This document shows, piece after piece, positions 52,578-61,510 of a stretch of 64,000 nt of DNA. The translations under genes were made by a program, and so were the position numbers. The first letter of the stretch is position 1, and the number at the start of each line of letters is the position of its first letter. The stretch comes from an uncultured Prevotellaceae bacterium (GTDB lineage Bacteria; Bacteroidota; Bacteroidia; Bacteroidales; Bacteroidaceae), in contig CACZIT010000002.1 in assembly GCA_902781315.1 (NCBI GenBank), forward strand, positions 1 through 64,000, written 5' to 3'. Under the pieces are notes generated by a model. It worked only from the letters and a program-made list of their open reading frames with translations, did no database searches and was not told the DNA's origin.

Positions 52578-53897
52578 TTAAAAATTTTTCTGCTCGTCTG
52601 CTTTCCGGCATACGATGAGCACGTGCGAGCCGTCGGCCAGAGTGGTGCCGAAGATGTAGGTGTCGCCGCCGTCGCGCAGCTTCAGCCGTCGGCGCAGCTG
52701 GTCGGCCTTCAGCGGAAAGTTGCGGGTGGCAATGTTGGCCCGGTCGATGCCCTGCAGGGCGTGGCGCAGCTCGCGCTTGCCCATTGTGGTGACGGCCCCG
52801 ATGCGGAACACGCGGCCGGGAAACGCGCCGCCCTCGCCCCCGGAAGCCCCGTCGGGTGCAGCGCTTGGCACGAAGAGATGGCTGTCGCGGGCCAGTGGCG
52901 CCAAGCGGAAGCGTTGGCTGAGGGCCCCGAAGCAGCCTGCCTTCATGATGGAGGCGTTGGGCTCCATCAGCAGCTGGCCAGCCTCGGGCCGCCCGTAGGG
53001 CAGCGCCGCGCAGTCGGCAGCCGCAGAGGGCAGCCGGAACGCCTGGTCGTCGTTGACGCAGCAGAGCGTAATGGGCGCGGTGGCGCGGGTCTCGTCGTCG
53101 CCGCCGTCGGGAGCACATGCCGCAGGGGCGCCCGGCTCGAGCAGTACGAGCAGCTCCTTACACTCGTTCTGCACGGAGACGATGTGGACCTCGCTCACTG
53201 TCTGTGGCCCCAGGTCGCCCACCGCCTTGCGCCAGTCGAGCATGGGCGACAGCTTCAGCAGCACCCGCCGTCGGCCGCCCTGTCGTCCCGCCAGCCTGTC
53301 CAATAGCTCCAGCACGTTGGGCGAGCAGTCGGCCAGGGCGTAGGTGCGCCCCCCGTGGTCGTCGCGCCGCGCCGGGTCGAGGTAGAAGAGGCAGTCCCCT
53401 GCCCCCTCCTGCAGCCGGGCTGCCAGGAATACGTCGGCCGTGGCGCACACCACCTCGGCGTCGCCCAGTCCCAGCAGCGGGAGGTTGTGGCGGGCCAGGT
53501 CGCACAGCTGCGGGTTGCGCTCCACGTAGACCGTGCGCCAGCCGCGTGCCGCCTTCGCCATCAGCGAGAAGTCCACGCCGAAGCCCCCTGTCAGGTCGGC
53601 GAAGAGCGGTGCGGGCGAGGGCGCAGCGCCATCCAGTAGTCGCCTCACGAGCTGCGCCTTATAGCGCGCCGTAGGCTCGCTCGAACACTGTTCCATGCTG
53701 AGGTGCGGCGGATAGACAATCCCGTCGACGGCCGCCCACGACGGCACCTTCCGTTGCGCCACCTGTCGGCCCCGTATCTGGTCGAGCGCCCACGGCAGGT
53801 CGATGCCCGCCGTGGCGTGCGCCTGCAATGCCAGCAGGCGCACGTCGTCGTCAGTGTGCTGACGGACAAACTGTCGTGTAGCGTCGTTGATTGTCAT
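52578..53897 (-). CDS. Class I SAM methyltransferase with THUMP-like domain
   Basis: A 439-aa protein. The SAM site ADLTGGFGVDFSLM lies near residue 98, followed by YVERNP, and the FYLDPARRD motif near 175 is typical of N-methyltransferases acting on RNA. The last ~100 residues (ANIATRNFPLKADQLRRRL, DTYIFGTTLADGSHVLI) match the THUMP-like tail of a family conserved in Bacteroidota. It probably methylates RNA; the target is unproven. The DNA is much more G+C-rich than average here. The start overlaps the neighbouring M6 gene stop by one base. Confidence 0.82.
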   Translation of the reverse strand: MTINDATRQFVRQHTDDDVRLLALQAHATAGIDLPWALDQIRGRQVAQRKVPSWAAVDGIVYPPHLSMEQCSSEPTARYKAQLVRRLLDGAAPSPAPLFADLTGGFGVDFSLMAKAARGWRTVYVERNPQLCDLARHNLPLLGLGDAEVVCATADVFLAARLQEGAGDCLFYLDPARRDDHGGRTYALADCSPNVLELLDRLAGRQGGRRRVLLKLSPMLDWRKAVGDLGPQTVSEVHIVSVQNECKELLVLLEPGAPAACAPDGGDDETRATAPITLCCVNDDQAFRLPSAAADCAALPYGRPEAGQLLMEPNASIMKAGCFGALSQRFRLAPLARDSHLFVPSAAPDGASGGEGGAFPGRVFRIGAVTTMGKRELRHALQGIDRANIATRNFPLKADQLRRRLKLRDGGDTYIFGTTLADGSHVLIVCRKADEQKNF

Positions 53898-56800
53898 TAT
53901 TTTCCTAAAAGCAGGTTGACCAATGCTGTGACGTCGGCAATGGTAGTACTGTCGTCGCCATTGACGTCGGCCGCCTTGAAATCATACTTGTCAGAATCGT
54001 TTGCCTCGGTAGCCTTGCCCAGCAGGATGTTCACCAGTGCCGTGACATCGGCAATCGACTGCTCCCCGTCGCGATTGATGTCGGCAATAGCCACCACCTG
54101 CTTGATCTGGCGGTAGATCTGGGGAAGAACTAATTTTGTTGTAGATCCTGGATAACAACTATAAATAGTGTTATCTTTATTATACAAAAGCATATTATTA
54201 GTATAGTTACCCTGGAAGGTTATCGTTGCATTACCACTGCTCTTTGCAATGGTGATAATTGCTTGCGAATTACCTCTAGAATCAACATTATCCTTAGTCC
54301 TTAAATAATTATTGCCTTTACTACTACTTGCCGCATACAAATAACCTTGTGCACTACCATTTGTTACATAGAATGTCCACTTGTCTTTTTCGCCTCCCAA
54401 CAAAATGACTGCCGTTTTCGCATTCGGAGTTATCGTATTATCATCATTGAACTCAAATGACGTAGCATCGCGATTATTGGTATTTTGGACTGTTGTAAAA
54501 ATTCTATTAATATCTTTGCCATCACTATAGGCAATCAAGATGCTATCCCCAGCCTCAAGCACGGAGGCATCGGTGACGAGTTCATAGCGGTTGGTGGCTG
54601 TCGTGGGTACTGCAACGGGCTTCACGGTAAGTGTGTAGGAGGCTGTTGCAGAGTTGTAGGAGTTGTTACCAGCGAACGTGGCTGTAATGGTGGTGGTGCC
54701 TGCGGCAACGAGTGTCACGGCACCTGTAGCCTCATCAACGGTAGCCACGGCAGGATTGCTGCTTGAATAAGCAACGCCAAGGTCAGAGGGTGTCGTCGTG
54801 AGCGTAGGCGGTGTAAACGTTTGGCCGAGAGTGGCTGTTGCAGATGTGGACGAGAACTCCATCGTGACATCCTGTTTCTCTACGGGTACCTGGCCGTCGT
54901 ACTCCATGTAGAGGTTGGCGCGGATCATTGAGGCACTGGCATTCGAGGTGTAAGTGGTGAAGCGGGGGTCATTAACATTGTATGTCATCGTGCCATAGCT
55001 GCCAAAAGACATCTCAACGCCGTTGGCGCCGTTGGCGAGTGTCCACGACTGTTCAGTGGAACTGTAATTCACCTTCTTAGCTGCGGTGGAATAGAGATAC
55101 TTGCCCAATTCTTCGTTGAAGAAGGAATAGCTGGTGGCACTGCCTTCGAGGGTAAAGACTGCTACATTGTCGTTAATAGTGATGATGTCGCTGGAAAGTG
55201 ATACACCGACTGGCGTAAGATATGACGCACTGCTTGTCGTAGTAAGACCTCCTACCGCCTTATTCTTGCTTCCACAGGCAATGATGTAGCGCATGCCGCT
55301 GACGAGGTCGTCTGTGGAAGCAACGCGCTTAAAGGTTTTCACGTTAGAAACAGCTCCGATGACATAATTTCCTGTCGCCACATTACTCTCTTCGCCATCA
55401 GCATTGACGGCGATGGCCTTCAGCGTGGTGGTTTCCTCAACAAGGATGGGCTGCGTGTAGGGGGTGCTGCTGGCCGTAGGTGTGGTGCCGTCGGTGGTGT
55501 AGTAGATGGTGGTTCCCTCGGTGGCGCAGCTGATGGTGACGGTCTGCGCCTCGGTGTAGCGACCTGCCGCCGGCGAGAAGGTGGGCTTGGCGACGCTGCT
55601 GGCGGCCTTGAAGCGGAAGGACACGGTGCCATCGCCGTTCTGCGTGATTTGCTCGATGGACGAGTCGAGGTAGTAGGTGCCGTCGGTGTTCTTGTTGAAG
55701 AACTTGGCGGCGGGGGTTGTGCTCTTGCTGAACGCATTCACACTACCGTAGGGGAAGGGGTCGTTGGCTGCGCCTTCGGTGGTATAGTACTTAGTGCCCT
55801 GATAGGTGGTGTACTGGTATTTATTGTCGGCTGCAATCCACGTCATGCGCTGGTGGCTGGGGTCGTCGTTGGGCGTATTGCTGGCCCAGACATTAGCATC
55901 GTAGTCGACGTGGAGGATGAGGAGTCCCTCGCCGGGAATGCCGGCATCCCATCCCGTCTGCTGGCGGTTCTCAAGAAGGAAGTATTCGTTGGTGTTGCCC
56001 TGGTTATAGACGATGTAGGCGCTGCCGCCCTCCTGCAGGGATTTCAGGTTGCTGACCTGAGTGGTTGTGGTGAGTTCGATGGGCTCTTTCCAACCAGCCA
56101 CCCAGCGTTCGTAGGAGGTGTAGCCTGCGGGCTGATAACCGTCGCCATTGTAGGAGCCTGAGTCCATGAGATCCCATTCGAACATGCCCTGTCCGCCAGA
56201 GTAGTCGGTGTCGTAGAAATCGGGATAGCCCAGGCAATGGCTGAACTCGTGACACATCGTGCCGATGCCATTGATTTCGCCAGTCTGTCCATTGAGCTCG
56301 CCGCCACAGGCATAGGTGTTGATGCGCACCCCATCGAGTGTCTGCGCTCCGCTGCCGTCGCCATAAGAAGCAGCGGAAGAGAGCTCCCACTCGTGTGGCC
56401 AGATGGTGGTACTGGCTCCGCCGTCGGCTTCGCCCTTGCCTGCATAGATGACATAGACCTGGTCGACCTCGCCGTCGCCGTCCCAGTCGTAGTCGGCAAA
56501 ATTGACGTCGTCGTCGACAAGTTTCAAGGCCTCGATGACCATCTTGGCGGGATATTTGTCGTTGCCCTGGCTGTCGTTAGCGCCATAGTAGGATTGGGTT
56601 TGGGAAACTTTCACGGGTCCGACGACATCGAAGGTTAGTTCGAACTGCCCCTCGCTCTGAGCGTAGAAGTAGTCGTACATGGAACCTTTGAAGTCGCCGT
56701 AGGAGAAGTTTTTCTCGTTGGCGATGCGCTGATAGAGGGCGTTGGTGTTGGCTTCCTGGAATGCGACATTGCTGAAGTTGACCAGAATGATGATGCCTTT

Positions 56801-57130
56801 CTTCTTACCGGTGATGGCACCCACTTCGCCTACGCGGCGTGGAGCGAGTCGCTTGGTGCGGCGGGCGTTGGACTGCGAGCGGCGGGCCTGTGCCTTGGTG
56901 GTCACGGAGGAGAGGCTGACCTCAGAGAAATAGGCTGTGCCTTCCTGTTGCTGGTAGGCGCGGCCGTCCTGTGTGAGCCAGTAGTGGCCGTGTTCGTCGC
57001 CGACGAGTTGTGCTTTCACAGTGGTTCCGTCGCTGAGCGTGAGCGTACGGATGATTCCTGGCTTGGCAGGAATAGCGCTGACCGCAAGAGCCACAACGGT
57101 CAGCGCAAGTGTCAAAAAGATTTTTTTCAT
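53897..57130 (-). CDS. Secreted M6-family metalloprotease 1 with dockerin-like C-terminus
   Basis: Start is set at 57130 (MKKIFLTLALTVVALAVSA), which gives a normal signal peptide; a longer upstream frame lacks one. The 1077-aa product has an N-terminal propeptide (DEHGHYWLTQDGRAY), then the zinc protease with HEFSHCLGYPDFYD near residue 293 (HExxHxxGxxD). A chitobiase-C-like domain (TIYYTTDGTTPTASSTP), a Big-like domain and an A+T-rich domain at ~865-1005 follow. Two EF-hand-like repeats ending IADVTALVNILLGK close it. M6 enzymes resemble immune inhibitor A and degrade extracellular proteins. It is the first of three tandem paralogues. Confidence 0.88.
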   Translation of the reverse strand: MKKIFLTLALTVVALAVSAIPAKPGIIRTLTLSDGTTVKAQLVGDEHGHYWLTQDGRAYQQQEGTAYFSEVSLSSVTTKAQARRSQSNARRTKRLAPRRVGEVGAITGKKKGIIILVNFSNVAFQEANTNALYQRIANEKNFSYGDFKGSMYDYFYAQSEGQFELTFDVVGPVKVSQTQSYYGANDSQGNDKYPAKMVIEALKLVDDDVNFADYDWDGDGEVDQVYVIYAGKGEADGGASTTIWPHEWELSSAASYGDGSGAQTLDGVRINTYACGGELNGQTGEINGIGTMCHEFSHCLGYPDFYDTDYSGGQGMFEWDLMDSGSYNGDGYQPAGYTSYERWVAGWKEPIELTTTTQVSNLKSLQEGGSAYIVYNQGNTNEYFLLENRQQTGWDAGIPGEGLLILHVDYDANVWASNTPNDDPSHQRMTWIAADNKYQYTTYQGTKYYTTEGAANDPFPYGSVNAFSKSTTPAAKFFNKNTDGTYYLDSSIEQITQNGDGTVSFRFKAASSVAKPTFSPAAGRYTEAQTVTISCATEGTTIYYTTDGTTPTASSTPYTQPILVEETTTLKAIAVNADGEESNVATGNYVIGAVSNVKTFKRVASTDDLVSGMRYIIACGSKNKAVGGLTTTSSASYLTPVGVSLSSDIITINDNVAVFTLEGSATSYSFFNEELGKYLYSTAAKKVNYSSTEQSWTLANGANGVEMSFGSYGTMTYNVNDPRFTTYTSNASASMIRANLYMEYDGQVPVEKQDVTMEFSSTSATATLGQTFTPPTLTTTPSDLGVAYSSSNPAVATVDEATGAVTLVAAGTTTITATFAGNNSYNSATASYTLTVKPVAVPTTATNRYELVTDASVLEAGDSILIAYSDGKDINRIFTTVQNTNNRDATSFEFNDDNTITPNAKTAVILLGGEKDKWTFYVTNGSAQGYLYAASSSKGNNYLRTKDNVDSRGNSQAIITIAKSSGNATITFQGNYTNNMLLYNKDNTIYSCYPGSTTKLVLPQIYRQIKQVVAIADINRDGEQSIADVTALVNILLGKATEANDSDKYDFKAADVNGDDSTTIADVTALVNLLLGK

Positions 57131-57164
57131 TATTCTATCGGTGCTTAAAAGATTGAGTTTTTTT

Positions 57165-58970
57165 TTATTTTGTGACGAACTTTTGTTTGTCATGGATATA
57201 GATGCCTTTGGGGAAGGGGCTGCCGCCATTGCTGCGCTGACGGGGGGAGAGCCGGCGTCCGCTGAGGTCGTAGAGGGCGCCGCTGCTGCGCTGGGCGGAG
57301 GAAGGGAGGCTGGGCAGCCAGACGCCGTCGGGCACGGCGGGGGCATTGAGGAACTGAAAGGAAATGGTGCCGTCGGGGGCTTCCCGGATGTCGACCACCG
57401 ACTTGTTGAGCAGTCGGCTGCCGTCGGTGTTGGCGTTGTAGAGTGTGGCGGCAGGCGAAGAGATGTTGGTGAAGCTGTCGTTCTGGCCGGAGGGATAGGT
57501 GTCGGTGGCGAGTCCCTCCTCGGAGACGTAGGAGTAGCCCATGAACCTGTAGGTCTCCACTTGCCCGTCGGCAGGCACCCACGTCATGCGCTGGTGGCGC
57601 GGGTTGTCGTTGGGCGTGTTGTCGGCCCAGCTCTGGGCGTTGTAGTCCACGTGGAGGATGAGCAGTCCGTGGCCGGGCAGGGCGCGGTCCCATGCCGTGG
57701 GCTGGCGGTTCTCGAGCAGGAAGTATTCGTCGGGGTGGGCGTCGTTGCGCAGGATGAAGGCCTGGCCGCCCTCCTGCAGGCTCTGCATGGAGGCGACGAG
57801 GGTGTCGCCCGTGAGCGTGACGGGCTGGAGCCATCCTGCCACGGCGCGCTCGTAGGAGGTGTAGCCGGCGGGCACGTAGCCGTCGCCGTTGTAGGAGCCG
57901 CCGGACATGAGGTCCCACACGTCCATGCCCGGGCCGCCGGAGCCGTCGGTGTCGTAGAAGTCGGGATAGCCCAGGCAGTGGCTGAACTCGTGGCACATGG
58001 TGCCGATGCCGCAGAGGCGGTTGCTGCCGCTGAGCTCGCTGCCGCAGGCGTAGGTGTCGATGGTGACCTGGTCGAGGGTGATGGCTCCGGGTCCGTCGCC
58101 GTAGTAGGCGGCCGAGGAAAGTTCCCACTCGTGGGGCCACACGGTGTCGTCGTCGCCGCCGTCGGCCTCGCCCTTGCCGGCATAGATGACGTAGACCTGG
58201 TCGACGCAGCCGTCGCCGTCCCAGTCGTAGTCGGCGAAGTTCAGGAGCGAGTCGACGGCCTGGCAGGCCTCGACGACCATCTCGGCAGGACGGCGGTCGT
58301 CGCCGTTGCGGTCGTTGCCGCCATAGTAGGAGCGCTCTTTGGAGAGCGTGACGGGTCCGGCCACGTCGAACGTGAGGCTGAAGAGGCCGAGGCTCTGCTG
58401 GAGGAAGTAGTCGTGGACGGACCCTACGAAGTTGCCGAGCGAGAGGTTCTGCTCGTTGACGATGCGCTGGAAGAGCTCGGGCGTGCTGGTAGTGCGAAGG
58501 GCTACGTCGGCATAGTTGACGAGGATGATGAGTCCGCGCTTCTCCCCGACGATGGGCCCGCGGCTCTCGCTGTAGGGCGACGGCAGCGTGTCGGCGGCTT
58601 CGGCCAGGGCGGGCACGCGAGGCGCTGCTGCGAGGCGCCGGGCGCGACGCTGGTTGGCCTGGGCGCGCCGAAGGGCGGCCTGCCGGTCGGCCTGCGAGCG
58701 GTCTATCTGGGAATAGCGGGTCAGGCCGGGCTGACGGCGGAAGGCGCGTCCGTCGGCCGCAAGCCAGTAGTGGCCATGCTCGTCGCCCACGAGTCGGGCT
58801 GTGACGCTGGTGCCGTCGGCCAGGGTGAGGGTCTTCACCTGTCCCGGCCGTGCAGGGACGGCGCCGGCGCTGAGGGCGCCGACGACGAAGGCTACCACGA
58901 GGAGGCCGCAGCGCAGCAGGCTGTTTGCGGTTCTTCTACCCAGGGCGCTGCCCCATTTTCCATTCTCCAT
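57165..58970 (-). CDS. Secreted M6-family metalloprotease 2
   Basis: A 601-aa paralogue of its two neighbours without extra C-terminal modules. After a signal-like stretch (CGLLVVAFVVGALSAGAV) come PARPGQVKTLTLADGT, the propeptide DEHGHYWLAADGRAF and the zinc site HEFSHCLGYPDFYD near 325. The tail FPKGIYIHDKQKFVTK is of the sorting type. The first codons (MENGKWG) are encoded by the A+T-rich 22-bp repeat just upstream, so the start codon may have been supplied by the repeat. No other in-frame ATG precedes the signal peptide. DNA is very G+C-rich. Confidence 0.85.
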   Translation of the reverse strand: MENGKWGSALGRRTANSLLRCGLLVVAFVVGALSAGAVPARPGQVKTLTLADGTSVTARLVGDEHGHYWLAADGRAFRRQPGLTRYSQIDRSQADRQAALRRAQANQRRARRLAAAPRVPALAEAADTLPSPYSESRGPIVGEKRGLIILVNYADVALRTTSTPELFQRIVNEQNLSLGNFVGSVHDYFLQQSLGLFSLTFDVAGPVTLSKERSYYGGNDRNGDDRRPAEMVVEACQAVDSLLNFADYDWDGDGCVDQVYVIYAGKGEADGGDDDTVWPHEWELSSAAYYGDGPGAITLDQVTIDTYACGSELSGSNRLCGIGTMCHEFSHCLGYPDFYDTDGSGGPGMDVWDLMSGGSYNGDGYVPAGYTSYERAVAGWLQPVTLTGDTLVASMQSLQEGGQAFILRNDAHPDEYFLLENRQPTAWDRALPGHGLLILHVDYNAQSWADNTPNDNPRHQRMTWVPADGQVETYRFMGYSYVSEEGLATDTYPSGQNDSFTNISSPAATLYNANTDGSRLLNKSVVDIREAPDGTISFQFLNAPAVPDGVWLPSLPSSAQRSSGALYDLSGRRLSPRQRSNGGSPFPKGIYIHDKQKFVTK

Positions 58971-59033
58971 TTTTCAATTCTCCATTTTCCATTTTTCAAT
59001 TCTCCATTTTCCATTTTTCAATTCTCCATTTAC
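58957..59033. repeat. 22-bp-period tandem array between M6 genes 2 and 3
   Basis: TCCATTTTTCAATTC begins units at 58966, 58988 and 59010, exactly 22 bp apart, with partial units on both sides. On the minus strand it reads as GAAAATGGAGAATTG. It covers the whole 60-bp gap, the start of M6 gene 2 and reaches the stop of M6 gene 3. Confidence 0.85.
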
Positions 59034-61480
59034 CTCACAACGACCTTCCTGCCGCCGCAGATGTAGATGCCCTTGGGGAGCGGGCGATCGACGGATTGAC
59101 GATTGACGATTTTCCGTCCGCTGAGGTCGTAGACGGGTGTGTGTTCCGTTACCGATGCTCCACGTTCCATTTCGCCGATGGCGGAGGGCTGGGTGATGAC
59201 GATGGTATAGGAGGCTGAGCCGGGGAGATAGTACTCGTCGCCTTCGAAGGTAGCGGTGATGACAACGCTGCCCGGCGTGTTGCCGAGGGTCACCTCGCCC
59301 GTCATCTCGTCGACGGTGGCGAGCGCCTCGTCGCCAGAAGAGTAGACGACGTCGAGTCCGTTGGGATTCACCAGTTCGGGAGCGGCAAACTCAGGTGTGC
59401 CAGCCTCGAGGGTGATGGATTCCACCTCGAAGGAGAGGTTGGCGGGTTCGCGCTCGGCGGGCTTCGTGTTCTCCTTCATGTAGAGCACGAGGTCTTTATG
59501 CTTCTTTGCGTAGCAGCCGAAGACCTGCATGGTGCTTTCGGGGTTGTACTGGAGTCGGATTTGGGCCATGCCGTACGAGGCGTTGGTGATGGCTTCGGGG
59601 CTGGCCGTCCACCGATAGCCGCTGGCAGCAGGCTGCTCGGCCGTCGTGAGCGAGCCGTAGCGGCCCTCGAAGCCGAGGTAGCGGTCGCCGAGGGTGATGT
59701 ACCAGCTGCCGCCTCCGGCATCCTGCAGCTTCACCTCTGCAGCCTGTGCGTCGGCACTGGCAATGGTGAAGCCGTCGATGGAGACGGGGGTGCTCTGTCC
59801 GCAGCTGATGCCGCCCTTCTCGGTCATGCCGGCGAAGGCCACGCCCGTAGAGTCGGTCTCTTCGTAGACGAGCAGATAGGTGGCGTCGGGCGTGAGCGTG
59901 CTGTAGTTGAAGACGCGCTTGTACTCGCCGTCGCCCGTGGGGCGCAGGGGTTCCTTTTCGCTGTTGAAGTTGGCAAACGAGAAGCTGATTGTGCCGTTGC
60001 TCTCGCGGATGTCGTAGACTTCCTTATTGAGCAGCTTGGTGCCGTCGAGGTTTTCGTTGTAGAGCGTGGCGGCGGGTCGGCTGTCGTTGCCGAAGCTGTC
60101 GTTGGTGCGATAGGGATAGGTATCGGTGCGCATGCCTTCAAAGGTGTATCGCTTGTAGTTGCCTGAGCCGTAGCTCTCGTAGGTTCCGTCGGCAGGAATC
60201 CATGTCATGCGCTGGTGCTTGGGCGAGTTGTTGGGGTTGTTCTGCGCCCACGAAGAGGCCTTGTAGTCGACGTGCAGGATGAGCAGTCCGTGGCCGGGCA
60301 CGCCGCGGTCCCAGCCCACGTGCTGGCGGTTCTCGAGCAGGAAGTACTCGTCGGGGTGGGCGTCGTTGTACATGATGTAGGCATCGCCGCCTTTCTGCAA
60401 CGCCTCCATGCCCTCGACGCTGACGGAGTCGGTGAGCTCGATGGGCTCGAGCCATCCCACCACCCAGCGCTCATAGCTGGTGTAGCCGGCGGGCAGGTAG
60501 CCGTCGCCGTTGTAGGAACCGGCATCCATCAGGTCCCAGTAGGCCATGCCCTGGCCGCCGGAGTAGTCGGTGTCGTAGAAGTCGGGATAGCCCAGGCAGT
60601 GGCTGAACTCGTGGCACATGGTACCGATGCCGTTGATGTCGCCCGTCTGGCCTTCCAGTTCGCCGCCGCAGGCGTAGGTGTTGATGCGCACGCCGTCGAG
60701 CGTGAGCGACGAGCCCGTGGCCGACCGCAGGTCCCAGGCGTGGGGCCAGATGGTCTCGGCAGCACCGCCGTCGGCCTCGCCCTTGCCGGCATAGACAATG
60801 TAGACCTGGTCGACCTCGCGGTCGTCGTCCCAGTCGTACTTCGAATAGTCAACATAGGCGTCGGCCAACTCGCAGGCCTCACGCGCCATCTCGCCCGGAC
60901 GCATGTCGTTGCCCTGATAGTCGTTACGGCCGTAGTAGGACTGGGGGTTGGACACCGTCACCGGGCCTACGATGTCGAACTCCAGTTCAAACTGTCCCAT
61001 GCTCTGGGCGTAGAAGTAGTCGTACATAGACCCTTGGAAATTGCCTTCGTGGAAGTTCTTTTCGTTGGCAATGCGCTCGTAGAGGGCTTGGTCGTGGCCG
61101 CGCTCGAAACTGACGTCGCTGAAGTTCACAAGGATAATCAGGCCGCGCTTCTTGCCGAAGTAGTCGCCGTAGCTGCCCACCTTGCGGCGCTCCAGTCGCT
61201 GGGCACGCTGCTCGTTGACGGCCTCACGGCGCACCTGGGCGTCGGCCTTCAGCCGCTCCACGTCGGCAAAGCGGAACACGCCGGCTCGTTCCGACGCCAC
61301 CAGCGTGCGACCGTCGCGGGCCAGCCAGTAGTGGCCGTGCTCGTCGCCCACCAGTTGGGCTTCCACCTGCGTTCCGTCGCTCAGCGTGAGCACACGTTTC
61401 AGTCCGGGCTTGGCAGGAACGGCATAAGCTCCTACGGCCATCATCATCGTCACTAAAGTCAGCAAAAAGATCTTCTTCAT
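59030..61480 (-). CDS. Secreted M6-family metalloprotease 3
   Basis: An 816-aa paralogue: signal peptide MKKIFLLTLVTMMMAVGAYA, propeptide DEHGHYWLARDGRTL, protease with HEFSHCLGYPDFYD near 287, then two additional C-terminal domains (~510-660 a beta-rich module starting FNYSTLTPDATYLLVYEE; ~670-770 Big-like with VVYSSGDEALATVDEMTGEV). The tail PLPKGIYICGGRKVVVR is of the sorting type, not dockerin-like. It shares more sequence with copy 1 than with copy 2 in the protease part, by eye. Confidence 0.88.
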   Translation of the reverse strand: MKKIFLLTLVTMMMAVGAYAVPAKPGLKRVLTLSDGTQVEAQLVGDEHGHYWLARDGRTLVASERAGVFRFADVERLKADAQVRREAVNEQRAQRLERRKVGSYGDYFGKKRGLIILVNFSDVSFERGHDQALYERIANEKNFHEGNFQGSMYDYFYAQSMGQFELEFDIVGPVTVSNPQSYYGRNDYQGNDMRPGEMAREACELADAYVDYSKYDWDDDREVDQVYIVYAGKGEADGGAAETIWPHAWDLRSATGSSLTLDGVRINTYACGGELEGQTGDINGIGTMCHEFSHCLGYPDFYDTDYSGGQGMAYWDLMDAGSYNGDGYLPAGYTSYERWVVGWLEPIELTDSVSVEGMEALQKGGDAYIMYNDAHPDEYFLLENRQHVGWDRGVPGHGLLILHVDYKASSWAQNNPNNSPKHQRMTWIPADGTYESYGSGNYKRYTFEGMRTDTYPYRTNDSFGNDSRPAATLYNENLDGTKLLNKEVYDIRESNGTISFSFANFNSEKEPLRPTGDGEYKRVFNYSTLTPDATYLLVYEETDSTGVAFAGMTEKGGISCGQSTPVSIDGFTIASADAQAAEVKLQDAGGGSWYITLGDRYLGFEGRYGSLTTAEQPAASGYRWTASPEAITNASYGMAQIRLQYNPESTMQVFGCYAKKHKDLVLYMKENTKPAEREPANLSFEVESITLEAGTPEFAAPELVNPNGLDVVYSSGDEALATVDEMTGEVTLGNTPGSVVITATFEGDEYYLPGSASYTIVITQPSAIGEMERGASVTEHTPVYDLSGRKIVNRQSVDRPLPKGIYICGGRKVVVR

Positions 61481-61510
61481 TGTTTCGTTTCTGTTATTTT
61501 TTTATGGATG

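Noticed and set aside
57131-57346. Upstream extension of M6 gene 1
   Set aside because: The added 72 residues are Pro/Ala/Ser-rich, overlap the previous gene's end and would hide the signal peptide at 57130.
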